From Legionella tucsonensis (lineage in GTDB: Bacteria; Pseudomonadota; Gammaproteobacteria; Legionellales; Legionellaceae), in contig NZ_LNZA01000001.1 of NCBI RefSeq assembly GCF_001468035.1, forward strand, positions 2,396,231-2,460,230: a stretch of 64,000 nt of DNA, in the 5' to 3' direction. How positions within the stretch are numbered: position 1 is the stretch's first letter; each line of letters begins with the position of its first letter. The notes beneath the pieces were generated by a model. The model was given only the letters and a program-made list of their open reading frames with translations. It made no database searches and was not told where the DNA came from. Positions 36,461 to 47,209 of the stretch are shown here, piece by piece. The position numbers and the translations under genes were made by a program.

Positions 36461-37243
36461 CTATAAACTTACATTAAAATCCAATTCAACCCAAACAGGT
36501 GCATGATCAGAAGGTCTTTCTACTTTACGTGGTTCTTTATCAATAACTGATTGCCTGCATAATCCATTAAGTGCTTTACTCAGCAAAATATGATCAATAC
36601 GCAAGCCCCGATTACGCCTGAAAGCTCCTGCACGATAATCCCACCAACTGAACACCTGCTCATCCTGCATAAAACTTCTAAAACTGTCATGCAATCCAAG
36701 TTGTAATAATTGCGTAAAAGCTTCTCGTTCAGCGGGACTAACTAATACCGAACCTACCCATTCAGCAGGATCATGCACATCACGATCTTCAGGAGCGATA
36801 TTAAAATCGCCTACTACAGCCACATTAGGAAAAACACTCATTTGTAATTGAATAAATGCTGTAACCTTTTGCAACCAATTCAGCTTGTATTGATATTTAT
36901 CTGAAGTGAGCTCAGAGCCATTGGGAACATATAAATTGATCAGGCGAATACCTGCAACAGTAACAACTAAAATACGTCGTTGAGGATCATCAAAATCAGG
37001 GATGTCGGTTAGAACATTAGAAAAAGGATATCGACTTATTACGGCAACACCGTTGTAAGTCTTCTGTCCTGAAAATGCCACATAGTAACCTTTCTCTGTA
37101 AACGCGGCCACAGGAAAATTTTCATCAAGCAGCTTCGTTTCCTGCATGGCAAGAACATCCATCTGGGTAGAATCAAACCATTCTAATACTTGCTCCAGTC
37201 TTATCTTCAATGAATTCACATTCCAGCTTGCTAATTTAAGCAC
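36461..37243 (-). CDS. Exodeoxyribonuclease III paralogue 2
   Basis: 260 aa, endonuclease/exonuclease/phosphatase fold. A-S-W-N-V-N-S-L-K, M-Q-E-T-K-L (metal Glu), G-D-F-N-I-A-P-E-D (Asp/Asn) and S-D-H-A-P-V (catalytic His) are all present. It removes nucleotides at abasic sites and 3' blocks. A longer frame with ATG at 37279 exists, but the GTG at 37243 has AGGGAG 6 nt upstream and overlaps the stop of the preceding paralogue by 8 bp, implying coupled translation. Confidence 0.9.
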   Translation of the reverse strand: MLKLASWNVNSLKIRLEQVLEWFDSTQMDVLAMQETKLLDENFPVAAFTEKGYYVAFSGQKTYNGVAVISRYPFSNVLTDIPDFDDPQRRILVVTVAGIRLINLYVPNGSELTSDKYQYKLNWLQKVTAFIQLQMSVFPNVAVVGDFNIAPEDRDVHDPAEWVGSVLVSPAEREAFTQLLQLGLHDSFRSFMQDEQVFSWWDYRAGAFRRNRGLRIDHILLSKALNGLCRQSVIDKEPRKVERPSDHAPVWVELDFNVSL

Positions 37244-38018
37244 ACCAATCTCCCTTATATTCAATAAGCAAAGGAGCATGATCAGACAAGCGTGCTTCTC
37301 GAAAAATACGACTGTCCACTACATCCCCAGTAAAACCAGGAGTTACTATCTGATAGTCAATTCTCCATCCTACATTTTTTTCCCATGCACGTCCTCTAAA
37401 AGACCACCATGTATATTGGTCTTCTTCCTGATTATGTACACGAAACGCATCAACAAACCCCATAGCCCCAAACAAATCATCCATCCATGCTCGCTCTTCA
37501 GGTAAAAATCCTGAATTCTTCTGATTACCGCGCCAATTTTTCAAATCGATTTTTTTATGAGCAATATTATAATCCCCACACAAAATTAACTCTCGTCCCT
37601 CATTTTTTAATCGCATTAAATGTTCGGCAAACTGTTCGAGAAAACTGTACTTCACCATCTGACGTTCATCGCCACTAGTACCTGAAGGTAAATAAAGGGA
37701 GATAATACTGAATTTAGGATAATCAAATTGAATATATCGTCCTTCATTATCACAATAATCAAATCCCATACCTTTTACGATACGACTTGGTTTCTGGCGA
37801 GCATAAATTGCCACTCCGCTGTATCCTTTTTTTTGAGCTGAATAATACTCACAAAAATAATCACGAGGATAATATAACTCTTCTGGAATTAACTGCTCAG
37901 GTTGAGCCTTCGTTTCTTGAATACAAACAAAATCAGCATCTTGCATTGCAAGCCACTCGTAGAATCCGTTACGTGCTGCTGAACGTATACCATTGGCATT
38001 AAAACTAATTACTTTCAT
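37236..38018 (-). CDS. Exodeoxyribonuclease III paralogue 1
   Basis: 260 aa. Same fold and catalytic set: I-S-F-N-A-N-G-I-R, I-Q-E-T-K-A, G-D-Y-N-I-A-H-K, and S-D-H-A-P-L near the end. It is clearly homologous to the downstream gene but diverged. The frame opens at a GTG (38027); the ATG at 38018 aligns with family starts. Two different exonuclease III genes in one operon is unusual; one may be the housekeeping AP endonuclease, but I cannot tell which. Confidence 0.9.
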   Translation of the reverse strand: MKVISFNANGIRSAARNGFYEWLAMQDADFVCIQETKAQPEQLIPEELYYPRDYFCEYYSAQKKGYSGVAIYARQKPSRIVKGMGFDYCDNEGRYIQFDYPKFSIISLYLPSGTSGDERQMVKYSFLEQFAEHLMRLKNEGRELILCGDYNIAHKKIDLKNWRGNQKNSGFLPEERAWMDDLFGAMGFVDAFRVHNQEEDQYTWWSFRGRAWEKNVGWRIDYQIVTPGFTGDVVDSRIFREARLSDHAPLLIEYKGDWCA

Positions 38019-38117
38019 TTTTTTCACTTAATTTTATTATAGTCAGAATGAATATGTACTTTGGAAATCATCGCAAATATTCTTGGATTTCGCTTTGACC
38101 AGACTCAATAAAATCGC

Positions 38118-38735
<618 letters not shown>

Positions 38736-38814
38736 TTATCTTAAGCCTAAAAAAGCAATGGGTTCTACCAAGCAAGCTAAGGTGGCCGCTACGAACTCAA
38801 CTGCTTCTTTTAAG

Positions 38815-39294
38815 TTAAAATTTAAAATTATACTTTAATTGGTCTTCCAATTTTTTTTCAATAAATTTAATTCGTTGATATAAAGATCCTCCTTTTTCAG
38901 GTTTTAGTGTCTTCAAATCAGAAACAATGTCATCAGCAGAATCATAATAATTCTTAACTGATATATTCGCGATAATTTTACTTACTGCCCTGACATTATG
39001 CCTATTCCAATGTCTTGAAATCATCCGCCCAATAAACGAGCCGAATAAACAATTTTCTTTGGTATAATCTATAAGCAGCGCTTTGATTCTTCTTTGATTA
39101 GAATTCCCTTTGATTTTATTCCAAATCTTTGCATAAGTATCTGGAAAATCTAAAGTAGATTTTGAACGATTAAAAAAGGAATATAATTTTATCCCAACAT
39201 GAGAACCAGAAGTTACTGAATCATCTACTCCTTCCTCTATAAGCTCAAGCTCCTCACTTATCATTGTAATAATAGAACTCGAATTATGTGACAT
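38815..39294 (-). CDS. Hypothetical small protein, possible Legionella-restricted module
   Basis: 159 aa, no signal peptide or membrane segment. Residues ~70-110 (R-I-K-A-L-L-I-D-Y-T-K-E-N-C... R-H-W-N-R-H-N-V) resemble a helical module I associate with the C-terminal regions of several Legionella proteins (possibly DUF5617); this rests on memory, not a search. A strong GGAGGAG site precedes the ATG. It sits between wrbA and hslU on the same strand without evident functional link. Confidence 0.7.
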   Translation of the reverse strand: MSHNSSSIITMISEELELIEEGVDDSVTSGSHVGIKLYSFFNRSKSTLDFPDTYAKIWNKIKGNSNQRRIKALLIDYTKENCLFGSFIGRMISRHWNRHNVRAVSKIIANISVKNYYDSADDIVSDLKTLKPEKGGSLYQRIKFIEKKLEDQLKYNFKF

Positions 39295-39406
39295 TTTTTT
39301 CTCCTCCGTGAGAACATCTGTTCTTATAACCTACAGTTTAATCACATACCAAAATTCCAGTTGAATCAAGCCCCATCAAATTGAATGAGAGAGAGTAAAT
39401 TGTCAT

Positions 39407-40771
39407 TTAAAGAATATAGCGAGCTAAATCTTCATCCGCTACGAGCTGTCCGAGATTTTTTTCAACATATGCTTTATCAACATGGACAGACTCGCCTGAT
39501 TTGTCTGTTGCTTCAAATGAAACAACTTCTAATAATCGCTCCATAACTGTATAAAGCCTACGTGCACCAATATTTTCTGTACGCTCGTTCACCTGCCATG
39601 CTACTTCAGCAATACGTCTAATTCCTGTCTCATCAAAAGTCAACGTTAGACCTTCAGTAGCCATTAAAGCACTATACTGCAACGTCAGTGAAGCAGTAGG
39701 CTCAGTAAGAATACGTACAAAATCATCGACAGAAAGAGCGGATAACTCAACACGTATCGGCAATCTACCTTGCAATTCTGCAATCAGATCAGACGGCTTA
39801 GCTACATGGAACGCTCCAGATGCAATAAATAAAATATGATCTGAACGAATCATACCGTATTTGGTAGTAACCGTTGTTCCTTCGACTAAAGGCAATAAAT
39901 CTCTTTGTACGCCTTCACGAGATACATCCCCGCCTCCCCCATTTTCAGCACGTCGTGCTACTTTATCCAACTCATCAATAAAGACAATACCATTTTGTTC
40001 CACATTCTCTATGGCACGAACCTTAATATCATCTTCATTAATCAGTTTAGCCGCTTCCTCTTCACGTAAAATTTGCATGGCCTTACCAATAGTCATTTTA
40101 CGGGTTTTCGTTCGATGACTACCCACTTGTTGAAACATGGACTGTAATTGGCTTGTCATTTCTTCCATGCCTGGAGGAGCCATAATTTCGATGCCTATTG
40201 GCGTTGTTGAAACTTCTATTTCAATTTCGTTCTCATTGAGAATTCCCTCACGCAATTGCTTACGAAAGACTTGTCTGGCTGTACTGTCTTTTTCACTTGG
40301 TGTTAAGCTGCCCCGTGCAGGAGGAAGTAATACATCAAGAATACGCTCTTCAGCTGCATCTTCAGCCAAATGCCCCACCTTCTTCATCGCAAATTCACGT
40401 TCTTGTTTTACTGCAATATCCGCTAAATCACGAAGAATAGAGTCCACATCCCGTCCAACATATCCTACTTCGGTAAACTTTGTTGCTTCCACTTTGATAA
40501 ATGGAGCACGAGCCAATTTAGCCAAACGCCGAGCAATTTCTGTTTTACCAACACCAGTTGGCCCAATCATGAGAATATTTTTGGGCATGATTTCATTGCG
40601 TAAAGCGGGATCTTTAATATTCATACGCCGCCAACGATTACGCAATGCAATTGCTACCGCTCTTTTTGCATCATCCTGGGCAATAATATATTTATCCAAT
40701 TCCTGGACAATTTCACGAGGCGTCATCACCTCTCGGATAATCTCACTCGCCTTGTTGTTATTTGTTGCCAT
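39407..40771 (-). CDS. hslU: ATP-dependent protease ATPase subunit HslU
   Basis: 454 aa AAA+ unfoldase that feeds proteins to HslV. Walker [10 protein letters not shown] and Walker [10 protein letters not shown], with the intermediate I-domain between them. [10 protein letters not shown] marks the N-terminus. The C-terminus ends D-L-A-R-Y-I-L, the tail that docks into HslV. About 15 residues longer at the N-terminus than typical. Overlaps hslV by 14 bp. Confidence 0.97.
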   Translation of the reverse strand: MATNNNKASEIIREVMTPREIVQELDKYIIAQDDAKRAVAIALRNRWRRMNIKDPALRNEIMPKNILMIGPTGVGKTEIARRLAKLARAPFIKVEATKFTEVGYVGRDVDSILRDLADIAVKQEREFAMKKVGHLAEDAAEERILDVLLPPARGSLTPSEKDSTARQVFRKQLREGILNENEIEIEVSTTPIGIEIMAPPGMEEMTSQLQSMFQQVGSHRTKTRKMTIGKAMQILREEEAAKLINEDDIKVRAIENVEQNGIVFIDELDKVARRAENGGGGDVSREGVQRDLLPLVEGTTVTTKYGMIRSDHILFIASGAFHVAKPSDLIAELQGRLPIRVELSALSVDDFVRILTEPTASLTLQYSALMATEGLTLTFDETGIRRIAEVAWQVNERTENIGARRLYTVMERLLEVVSFEATDKSGESVHVDKAYVEKNLGQLVADEDLARYIL

Positions 40772-41306
40772 GATTTAATTCTTCTATAGTTAAATTGTTA
40801 TTGGTATAAATACAGATGTCTCCAGCAATAGCTAATGCTTTACGCACTATCTCCACAGCAGATAATTTTGTATTTTCCATCAATGCTCGCGCAGCTGCTT
40901 GTGCAAAAGGACCACCCGAACCAATAGCAATTAAGCTATGCTCAGGCTCGATTACATCACCATTACCTGTAATAATTAGGGAAGATTTGATGTCTGCTAC
41001 AGCAAGCACTGCTTCAAGTCGGCGTAACATTCTGTCTGTTCGCCAATCTTTAGCAAGCTCAACCGCAGCACGGACCAAATGGCCTTGATGCATTTCCAGC
41101 TTACTCTCAAAACGCTCGAAAAGAGTAAACGCATCCGCAGTACCACCAGCAAAGCCAGCAATCACTTGATCTTTATAGAGGCGTCGCACCTTACGCGCAT
41201 TACCCTTCATCACAGTATTACCTAAAGTTACCTGGCCATCTCCGCCGATAACTACTTGATTTCCGCGTCTTACTGAAAGTATGGTTGTCCCACGAAATTG
41301 TTCCAA
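40758..41306 (-). CDS. hslV: ATP-dependent protease peptidase subunit HslV
   Basis: 182 aa, proteasome-like threonine peptidase. The catalytic Thr is probably T7 ([11 protein letters not shown]), which implies removal of a six-residue propeptide; E. coli HslV exposes Thr after Met removal only. G-G-D-G-Q-V-T-L-G and K-x-R-R-L-Y are conserved. First gene of hslVU, behind a sigma32-type promoter at 41339-41366. Confidence 0.97.
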   Translation of the reverse strand: MEQFRGTTILSVRRGNQVVIGGDGQVTLGNTVMKGNARKVRRLYKDQVIAGFAGGTADAFTLFERFESKLEMHQGHLVRAAVELAKDWRTDRMLRRLEAVLAVADIKSSLIITGNGDVIEPEHSLIAIGSGGPFAQAAARALMENTKLSAVEIVRKALAIAGDICIYTNNNLTIEELNHGNK

Positions 41307-41338
41307 AATTAAATCCTCAAATCAAACTGTAACCACAT

Positions 41339-41366
41339 ACATGGGGATGATAAACAAAAAAACAAG
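41339..41366 (-). promoter_or_regulatory. Sigma32 (heat-shock) promoter for hslVU
   Basis: On the minus strand: CTTGTT (consensus CTTGAA), a 14-bp spacer, then CCCCATGT (consensus CCCCATNT). The predicted start falls about 25 nt before the hslV ATG. HslVU is a classical heat-shock operon, so the match makes sense. Confidence 0.75.
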
Positions 41367-41393
41367 GGACTCAAAATGAATAATTACCCATTG

Positions 41394-41426
41394 AAACAAT
41401 CCCCTGGTCTATACATTATTGGGGAT
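41394..41426 (-). terminator. Terminator-like hairpin after deoB
   Basis: On the minus strand ATCCCC, a 16-nt loop, then GGGGAT and TGTTTC. It lies just after the deoB stop codon and before the hslV promoter. Confidence 0.55.
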
Positions 41427-41437
41427 ATCCATAGAAA

Positions 41438-42661
41438 TTAGATGAAAAAGGATACCCCGTGGGATAAATTTGCTAATCCAAGATGTTGTGCAATGCTTTG
41501 ACCAACATCAGCAAAGCTATCGCGACGTCCAATAAAGCGGCTTTTAAGACTTGGACCATATACTAATACGGGAATATGTTCCCTTGTATGATCTGAGCCA
41601 GGAAAAGTAGGATCACAACCATGATCTGCAACAATAACAACCAGATCATCTGGCTTTAATAACGCATTAAGCTCTGGAAGACGTGCATCAAACACCTCAA
41701 GCGCATGTGCATAACCAGTTACATCACGCCGATGACCGTACGAGGAATCAAAATCTACAAAATTAGTAAAAACCAAACTCCCATCAGGTGCAGTCTTCAT
41801 CGCGGTTAAAGTAGCATCAAATAAGCTCATATTACTGTCTGCCTTAATGACTTGAGTGATACCTTGATGCGCATAAATATCAGCAATTTTCCCTAAAGCA
41901 ATAACTTCACGACCTGCTTCTTTCAAGTAATCAAGTAAGGTTTTTTCAGGGGGTAGTGTTGCATAATCCTTACGATTTGCTGTTCGTTTGAACGTTCCTG
42001 ATTGACCAATAAATGGTCGAGCAATCACACGGCCAATCTGATATTCATCTACTAAAGTACGAGCAATTTCACAAACATCATACAAACGCTGCAAACCAAA
42101 ACTTTCTTCATGAGCTGCAATTTGAAATACACTGTCTGCAGAAGTATAAACAATAGGCTTACCACTTCGCATATGTTCTTCGCCTAATTCTTCAAGAATG
42201 ATAGTCCCAGATGCATGTTTCTCACCAAGTACTCCTGGTAAACCAGCACGTTGAATTAATGCATCAATTAATTTTTTTGGAAAACAAAATGGTTGCTCGG
42301 GAAAATAACCCCATTCAAAAGTAACTGGGACCCCTGCTAACTCCCAATGCCCACTTGGAGTATCCTTACCTAAACTCTGTTCTACTGCATAACCATAATA
42401 ACCTATAGGTTCAGGAAAAGTGGACAATTCAACAAAACGCAAGCCGCTACTGGCTAAAGCCGCATGATAAAGCCCTAATTTAGCCAGATTGGGCAAAGTT
42501 AATGGGCCTTGACGCAGACCTACCCTGTCACTTTCACCGCGCTCACATGCTTGATGGATATGAACAAAAGTATTAGCACCAGCATCTCCATAACGAGATG
42601 CATCCAGACTCGCACCGATACCAAATGAATCCATGAGTAATATACAAACTCTACCTATCAT
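41438..42661 (-). CDS. deoB: Phosphopentomutase
   Basis: 407 aa. Interconverts (deoxy)ribose 1- and 5-phosphate in nucleoside breakdown. Alkaline-phosphatase fold with metal sites [20 protein letters not shown]-x-D-x-D-x-x-Y-G-H-R-R-D and A-D-H-G-C-D-P-T-F-x-G-x-D-H-T-R-E. It starts 1 bp after the stop of an MFS gene, so the two are co-transcribed; this hints that the transporter handles nucleosides or pentoses. Confidence 0.96.
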   Translation of the reverse strand: MIGRVCILLMDSFGIGASLDASRYGDAGANTFVHIHQACERGESDRVGLRQGPLTLPNLAKLGLYHAALASSGLRFVELSTFPEPIGYYGYAVEQSLGKDTPSGHWELAGVPVTFEWGYFPEQPFCFPKKLIDALIQRAGLPGVLGEKHASGTIILEELGEEHMRSGKPIVYTSADSVFQIAAHEESFGLQRLYDVCEIARTLVDEYQIGRVIARPFIGQSGTFKRTANRKDYATLPPEKTLLDYLKEAGREVIALGKIADIYAHQGITQVIKADSNMSLFDATLTAMKTAPDGSLVFTNFVDFDSSYGHRRDVTGYAHALEVFDARLPELNALLKPDDLVVIVADHGCDPTFPGSDHTREHIPVLVYGPSLKSRFIGRRDSFADVGQSIAQHLGLANLSHGVSFFI

Positions 42662-42662
42662 C

Positions 42663-43943
42663 TTAGCCCTCAGTATGTTCGCAACGTGTTTCTTTTAAAC
42701 CCAAAAGCATGAGAAAAGCGATTAATAAACCTACAGGTAAAATAATTGCAGCATATTGATATGCACTGAGTAGATATACGGGAGTACCGTTTATCATATG
42801 CATCCCACCATGGCTTGTTAGTAAATAACTGAACATATTTTGATACACAATATAACCGCCTTGAGTCAATATTGAAATGACACTTACAGCAGTTGCAGTC
42901 ATTGCAGGCGAACTACTTTCAGCCACCAAAGCATAACTAATTACTTGTGCGGAAGTAAAGAAACCAAGCAGAAAAAACAAAAAGGCCATCACACTATAAG
43001 AAACTGGAAGATACAGTATTGCAAACAAAGTCAATAAAGAAGCAATCACTCCGATTTTCATGGGCATTACCCGTAAACCGATTCTATCAGATATCCAACC
43101 CACTAGAGGTGAACCAATAATCGCCCCCAAAAATAACATGCCATTCACCATAGATGCTTGAGCAGCGCTGATGTCTAACCTTTGCACCAGGTATAAGGTA
43201 CCCATCATGGCACCAAATACAGCGATGGCCATATTCATTAAACTGGCATAGAATGCTGCACGCAAATATTGGGTATTTAAATAAGCTTTTTTAGCAGCTG
43301 AGATTACATTTATTGGATTTACGTCGTGTTTCAGTGCAGCCTGCGGTCTTTCTTTTATCCAGAAAAACATAACAATCAACATAGTAAAACCAAGGACCCC
43401 CACATCCTGTACTGCCTGACGCCATCCCACCAAAATCACTAATTGAGTCAAAGGATATTGTGCCAGCATACCTCCTGCCATTGCCATAGTTACAATAGCA
43501 CCGGTTACTAAAGCCATACGCTTTGGTGGGAACCAATGTGATGCCAAACGCACCGGACCTAAGAAGCAGAATGCACTACCAATGCCTGTAACAAAACGAC
43601 AAAACAATGCCATATAAAATGAATGGGAATAAGCCAAAAGAAAAGTGCTGGCTACACATAAAAACATGGCAATCAACAATGTATTTTTAATTGAGAATCG
43701 ATCAAGCATCATTCCTGCGATAAAAAGAAACAATACATTAGATAAATAGTAAATGCTTGATAGCCAAGCCATTTTATCTGCTTGTATTTGAAAGTCCTGC
43801 ATGATATTTGCAGCGATGGATGCAAACATATTCCCCTGAATAAACTCATAAAAAAAGAATAAAGTCGCAGCAAAACATACCATCCAGGGCAACAATGACG
43901 ATTTAATCTCATTATATCCTTGAAACTCATCCACCACTTGCAT
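42663..43943 (-). CDS. MFS transporter (adjacent to deoB)
   Basis: 426 aa, 12 helices. Y-E-F-I-Q-G-N-M-F in helix 1, [10 protein letters not shown] in loop 2-3, and [16 protein letters not shown]. Homologous to the gene upstream (15-bp gap) and more distantly to the 28.8-31.4 kb pair. GAGGAG precedes the ATG. Nucleoside or sugar uptake is plausible from coupling to deoB. Confidence 0.88.
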   Translation of the reverse strand: MQVVDEFQGYNEIKSSLLPWMVCFAATLFFFYEFIQGNMFASIAANIMQDFQIQADKMAWLSSIYYLSNVLFLFIAGMMLDRFSIKNTLLIAMFLCVASTFLLAYSHSFYMALFCRFVTGIGSAFCFLGPVRLASHWFPPKRMALVTGAIVTMAMAGGMLAQYPLTQLVILVGWRQAVQDVGVLGFTMLIVMFFWIKERPQAALKHDVNPINVISAAKKAYLNTQYLRAAFYASLMNMAIAVFGAMMGTLYLVQRLDISAAQASMVNGMLFLGAIIGSPLVGWISDRIGLRVMPMKIGVIASLLTLFAILYLPVSYSVMAFLFFLLGFFTSAQVISYALVAESSSPAMTATAVSVISILTQGGYIVYQNMFSYLLTSHGGMHMINGTPVYLLSAYQYAAIILPVGLLIAFLMLLGLKETRCEHTEG

Positions 43944-43958
43944 TTTTACTCCTCAGCT

Positions 43959-45227
43959 TTACCGCTTGCAATTTGTTTCGCGGGTTAATAATACCGCGAT
44001 TAAAGCCAACGCTGTAGTTATAGGGAACATCCACATGGCATATTGGAAATCTGCCACAGAATAAGTTGTCACTGCCGTCTCAGCATGATGTGCGATTAAC
44101 CAACCATAGAGCACTTGTCCCACGCCGCCGCCGCCCATAATAATTACTGAGGCAATACCAGTTGAAGCACCTGTGTTTTCAGCAGAATTGCTTTCAGCGA
44201 TTAAAGGGTAGGAAATTACCTGTGTGCTTGTAAAAAAGCCTAAGGCAAAAAATATAATGCTCAAAGTAGTTTGTGATAAAGCCACATTCAAGAATAACGG
44301 AATGACTGTGATAAATGTCGCAATAGCTCCTAGTATCATCAAGGGCTTACGTCGGCCTTGAGTGTCAGATAACCATCCTGCTAAAGGACAGCCCACGACA
44401 CTACCCATAAAAATTAAACTGACGACATTGCTGGCAGCCATTTCAGGCAAGTGATGTACTGCTTGTAGGTAACTAGCCCCCCATAATGCACATAAAACCA
44501 TTATCGGCAAATTAAGAAAGGAAGTATAAAATCCTGCTAACCAATTTTGTGAATTAGATAATGCCTTGATAAATCCAGAAATTACTTGTTCCCGATTGAT
44601 ACATGCTTTCATTGGTGAGTCTTCAGGTTTATCGCGAACTATCCAGTAAATCCAAAGTAATAATCCAGCACCTACTGCACCATCGATTAATAAAGCCTTG
44701 CGCCATCCAAACAATTCATAGAGATAAGCAAAAGGAGTATGAGCCATCATACCGCCAACAAAAGCCATAGTCACTAAAGAACCAATTACTAGAGCCTGCC
44801 TTCTTGGTGGAAACCAATGTGATACTAATACCACGCAGGATAAAAAGCAAAATGCATTACCTATCCCTGAAAGAAAATGGCAAAATGAAGCGACAATAAA
44901 TGAATGGGTTAAAGCAAAACCTACTGTACCTAAAACACAAATAAACATCGCACTTAAAATAACTGTACGCGTAGAAAAACGATCCAGGATAATCCCTGCA
45001 GGAAGAAGAAATAGAATATCTGCCCACAAATAAGTACTGGACATCCAGCTTAATTGAGTAGCATCAATATGGAAATCATCCCGCAAGGGTTGATTGATTA
45101 CATCAAAAATATTGAGCTGAAAAAATTCATAGAAAAAAAATAGTCCGGCTGATAAACACACTATCCACGCCATGAAGTCACCACGAGGCACAAAAGTTCT
45201 CGAATCCACTGCAAGAGATTGTGACAC
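43959..45227 (-). CDS. MFS transporter (first gene of the MFS-MFS-deoB operon)
   Basis: 422 aa, 12 helices, with Y-E-F-F-Q-L-N-I-F, I-L-D-R-F-S-T-R-T-V, F-C-F-L-S-C-V-V-L-V-S-H-W-F-P-P-R-R. A tandem duplicate of the next gene. It starts at a GTG with AAGGAG 5-6 nt upstream. Two MFS copies plus deoB in one unit suggests uptake of related nucleosides or of one substrate at two affinities; this is inference. Confidence 0.88.
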   Translation of the reverse strand: MSQSLAVDSRTFVPRGDFMAWIVCLSAGLFFFYEFFQLNIFDVINQPLRDDFHIDATQLSWMSSTYLWADILFLLPAGIILDRFSTRTVILSAMFICVLGTVGFALTHSFIVASFCHFLSGIGNAFCFLSCVVLVSHWFPPRRQALVIGSLVTMAFVGGMMAHTPFAYLYELFGWRKALLIDGAVGAGLLLWIYWIVRDKPEDSPMKACINREQVISGFIKALSNSQNWLAGFYTSFLNLPIMVLCALWGASYLQAVHHLPEMAASNVVSLIFMGSVVGCPLAGWLSDTQGRRKPLMILGAIATFITVIPLFLNVALSQTTLSIIFFALGFFTSTQVISYPLIAESNSAENTGASTGIASVIIMGGGGVGQVLYGWLIAHHAETAVTTYSVADFQYAMWMFPITTALALIAVLLTRETNCKR

Positions 45228-45376
45228 AGTTACTCCTTATGGCATAAAAAATTGCGCCCAAGTATATCAAAATTCCAAATGAATTGGTATCTTTATTGAA
45301 CAGACCGAGAACCTAAGTACAGCAAACAGAAATTCATGCAAAGCAATCATATTCTGTTTATGATTATTCAACTGTC

Positions 45377-46891
45377 TTACATACTCTTCCTACAAAAGTT
45401 CTTTACAAAAGCCGGGATACGCATCAATAAATAAGGCTTGTCACCAGAATACACGCGTTGAATGAAGATCATTTTGGAAAACAAATCAGGCGAAACCTCA
45501 TGTGTATCTTGCGGCTTAATTGCTAAATAATTTTCTCGGTTATTGTCCAATACCTTACAAAGTTCTTCATTATTGAAAGCAAATTTTCCTCGACCTCTTG
45601 AATAAAATTGGGCCGAGAATTCAACTTTGAAATTCCAATAAATAAGATAACTTCCTGAAGCTGGATTTTGTTTCAACCATGCAGTAACTACAGACTTTTC
45701 CGTTTTGGAAACCACTTTGGGGACTATATTAAATGCAAGGGTTATCCCAAGGGCAAATACACCAACAATAATAGAAAGTCCTGTGATGAGCTGCTTTGCT
45801 TTTGCTATAGTACCAACACGCTCCCAGTATTCTACGAAAAACACTGAAAAAGCAGGAAGACTAGGAAAAATATAAGTGTAAATAATGTTTCTGGAAAAAG
45901 TAAAAAAGAACAGCGGAATTACCGTACAAAGAAAGAAAAAACTCAGCCACCCATCTTTGTCGATAAATACTTTACATGGATTATGTCTGTACTTTAGAAA
46001 CCAAGCAGCGCCTAGCAGACACCAAGGGAAAATGCCAACCACTGCATAAACCCAAATCATCCCCCAAAGCTCCTGATGTGCATAGCCATACTTATCGCCC
46101 GTCCATCCTGGTTTTAAAAATCGATTTAAATTCTCACCAACAATAAAGTAATTTAAAAACCCAGGCGTGCGTATTTCTGCCCAAATATACCAGGGAAGCG
46201 CAATAATAAGCATCAGTAAGACACCTTTTATCCAAGGTAATCTTTCCCATAAATTACGCCATTGATTCCGTAATAAAACCCAAAAAAATATCGGCATTCC
46301 TGATAAAACAACAGCAACAGGACCTTTTGCTAATAACCCTAATCCCAAACCTATAAAAAAAACATAAGACCAGAGTTTGCTCCCATCAACGATTGCCCGC
46401 CAAAAAGCAACTAAGACTAATGTAATGCAAAATACTAAAGACGGATCGGTCATCACAGTTCCTGCATCAACGAAAAAATCCAAAGCTCCTGCGAGAACTA
46501 AAATTGTGATCATTGCAATCACAGATCCACTACGCTTTTTAGTTAAATCCCAAATAAGCCACAATGTTGCCAAAGATAAGAGTAAACCAGGCAACCGAAC
46601 TGCAAACTCATTAATGCCAAAAAGCTTCATTGAAAAAGCAGACAACCAGGTAGACAAAGGCGGTTTTGCCCAAAAAGGAACTCCGTAATCATGCAGCGGA
46701 GTCACCCAATTCCCGGTTTCCAACATCTTGCGAGCAATCTCTGCATAACGTGCCTCGGATACATCGTTTATAGGGATAAAACACATGGAAATAATACGAC
46801 AGATAAGAAGAAAGATTAATGCAAATTGTGCGTTATTAAAAAATTGGTATTTCAACTGTTTATCGTTTTCAATTTTCAAAACAGACCTCAT
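45377..46891 (-). CDS. GT39-family membrane glycosyltransferase (ArnT/PMT-like)
   Basis: 504 aa with ~11 hydrophobic helices. The first periplasmic loop has the GT-C signature N-D-x-S-E-A-R-Y-A-E-I-A-R (catalytic acidic residues), then P-F-W-A-K-P-P-L-S-T-W-L. G-L-G-L-L-A-K-G-P-V-A follows mid-protein. Members move sugars such as aminoarabinose or mannose from polyprenyl-phosphate carriers to lipid A or proteins. No arn operon is adjacent, so the acceptor is open. Confidence 0.88.
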   Translation of the reverse strand: MRSVLKIENDKQLKYQFFNNAQFALIFLLICRIISMCFIPINDVSEARYAEIARKMLETGNWVTPLHDYGVPFWAKPPLSTWLSAFSMKLFGINEFAVRLPGLLLSLATLWLIWDLTKKRSGSVIAMITILVLAGALDFFVDAGTVMTDPSLVFCITLVLVAFWRAIVDGSKLWSYVFFIGLGLGLLAKGPVAVVLSGMPIFFWVLLRNQWRNLWERLPWIKGVLLMLIIALPWYIWAEIRTPGFLNYFIVGENLNRFLKPGWTGDKYGYAHQELWGMIWVYAVVGIFPWCLLGAAWFLKYRHNPCKVFIDKDGWLSFFFLCTVIPLFFFTFSRNIIYTYIFPSLPAFSVFFVEYWERVGTIAKAKQLITGLSIIVGVFALGITLAFNIVPKVVSKTEKSVVTAWLKQNPASGSYLIYWNFKVEFSAQFYSRGRGKFAFNNEELCKVLDNNRENYLAIKPQDTHEVSPDLFSKMIFIQRVYSGDKPYLLMRIPAFVKNFCRKSM

Positions 46892-47209
46892 TTAAAAAAT
46901 TTCCCCTCTTGCACGCATGCAAGGTATGCGAACTACATGCGCTTATCCGGGCTTTCTTAATGAAGCCCTTATCAAAAATGAAAGAATATTACCCATTATT
47001 TAAATTAATACAATTTTTTTATGTTTTTTGATAAAAAATAAACCAATTGTAGTATTCAATAAAACGGTTAACATAATGAATTTTCTTGCGTTTTATTAAA
47101 AGACTAAAATGTATAATGAAAATACATGACGCGCGGTTTACTTTAGTTTACACTGAGGCCTTGTAAGAAGAACTTACATAATCTATCCATTGGAAATTTG
47201 GAGGCTAAC
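46892..47209. other. Divergent intergenic region with two inverted repeats
   Basis: About 318 bp between the GT39 gene and the 47210 gene. CTTGCA/TGCAAG (46908-46923) is close to the GT39 start. GGGCTT/AAGCCC (46949-46968) forms a small hairpin. For the plus gene TTGCGT (47086-47091) and TATAAT (47112-47117) could be promoter boxes, but the 20-bp spacer is long. Confidence 0.45.
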
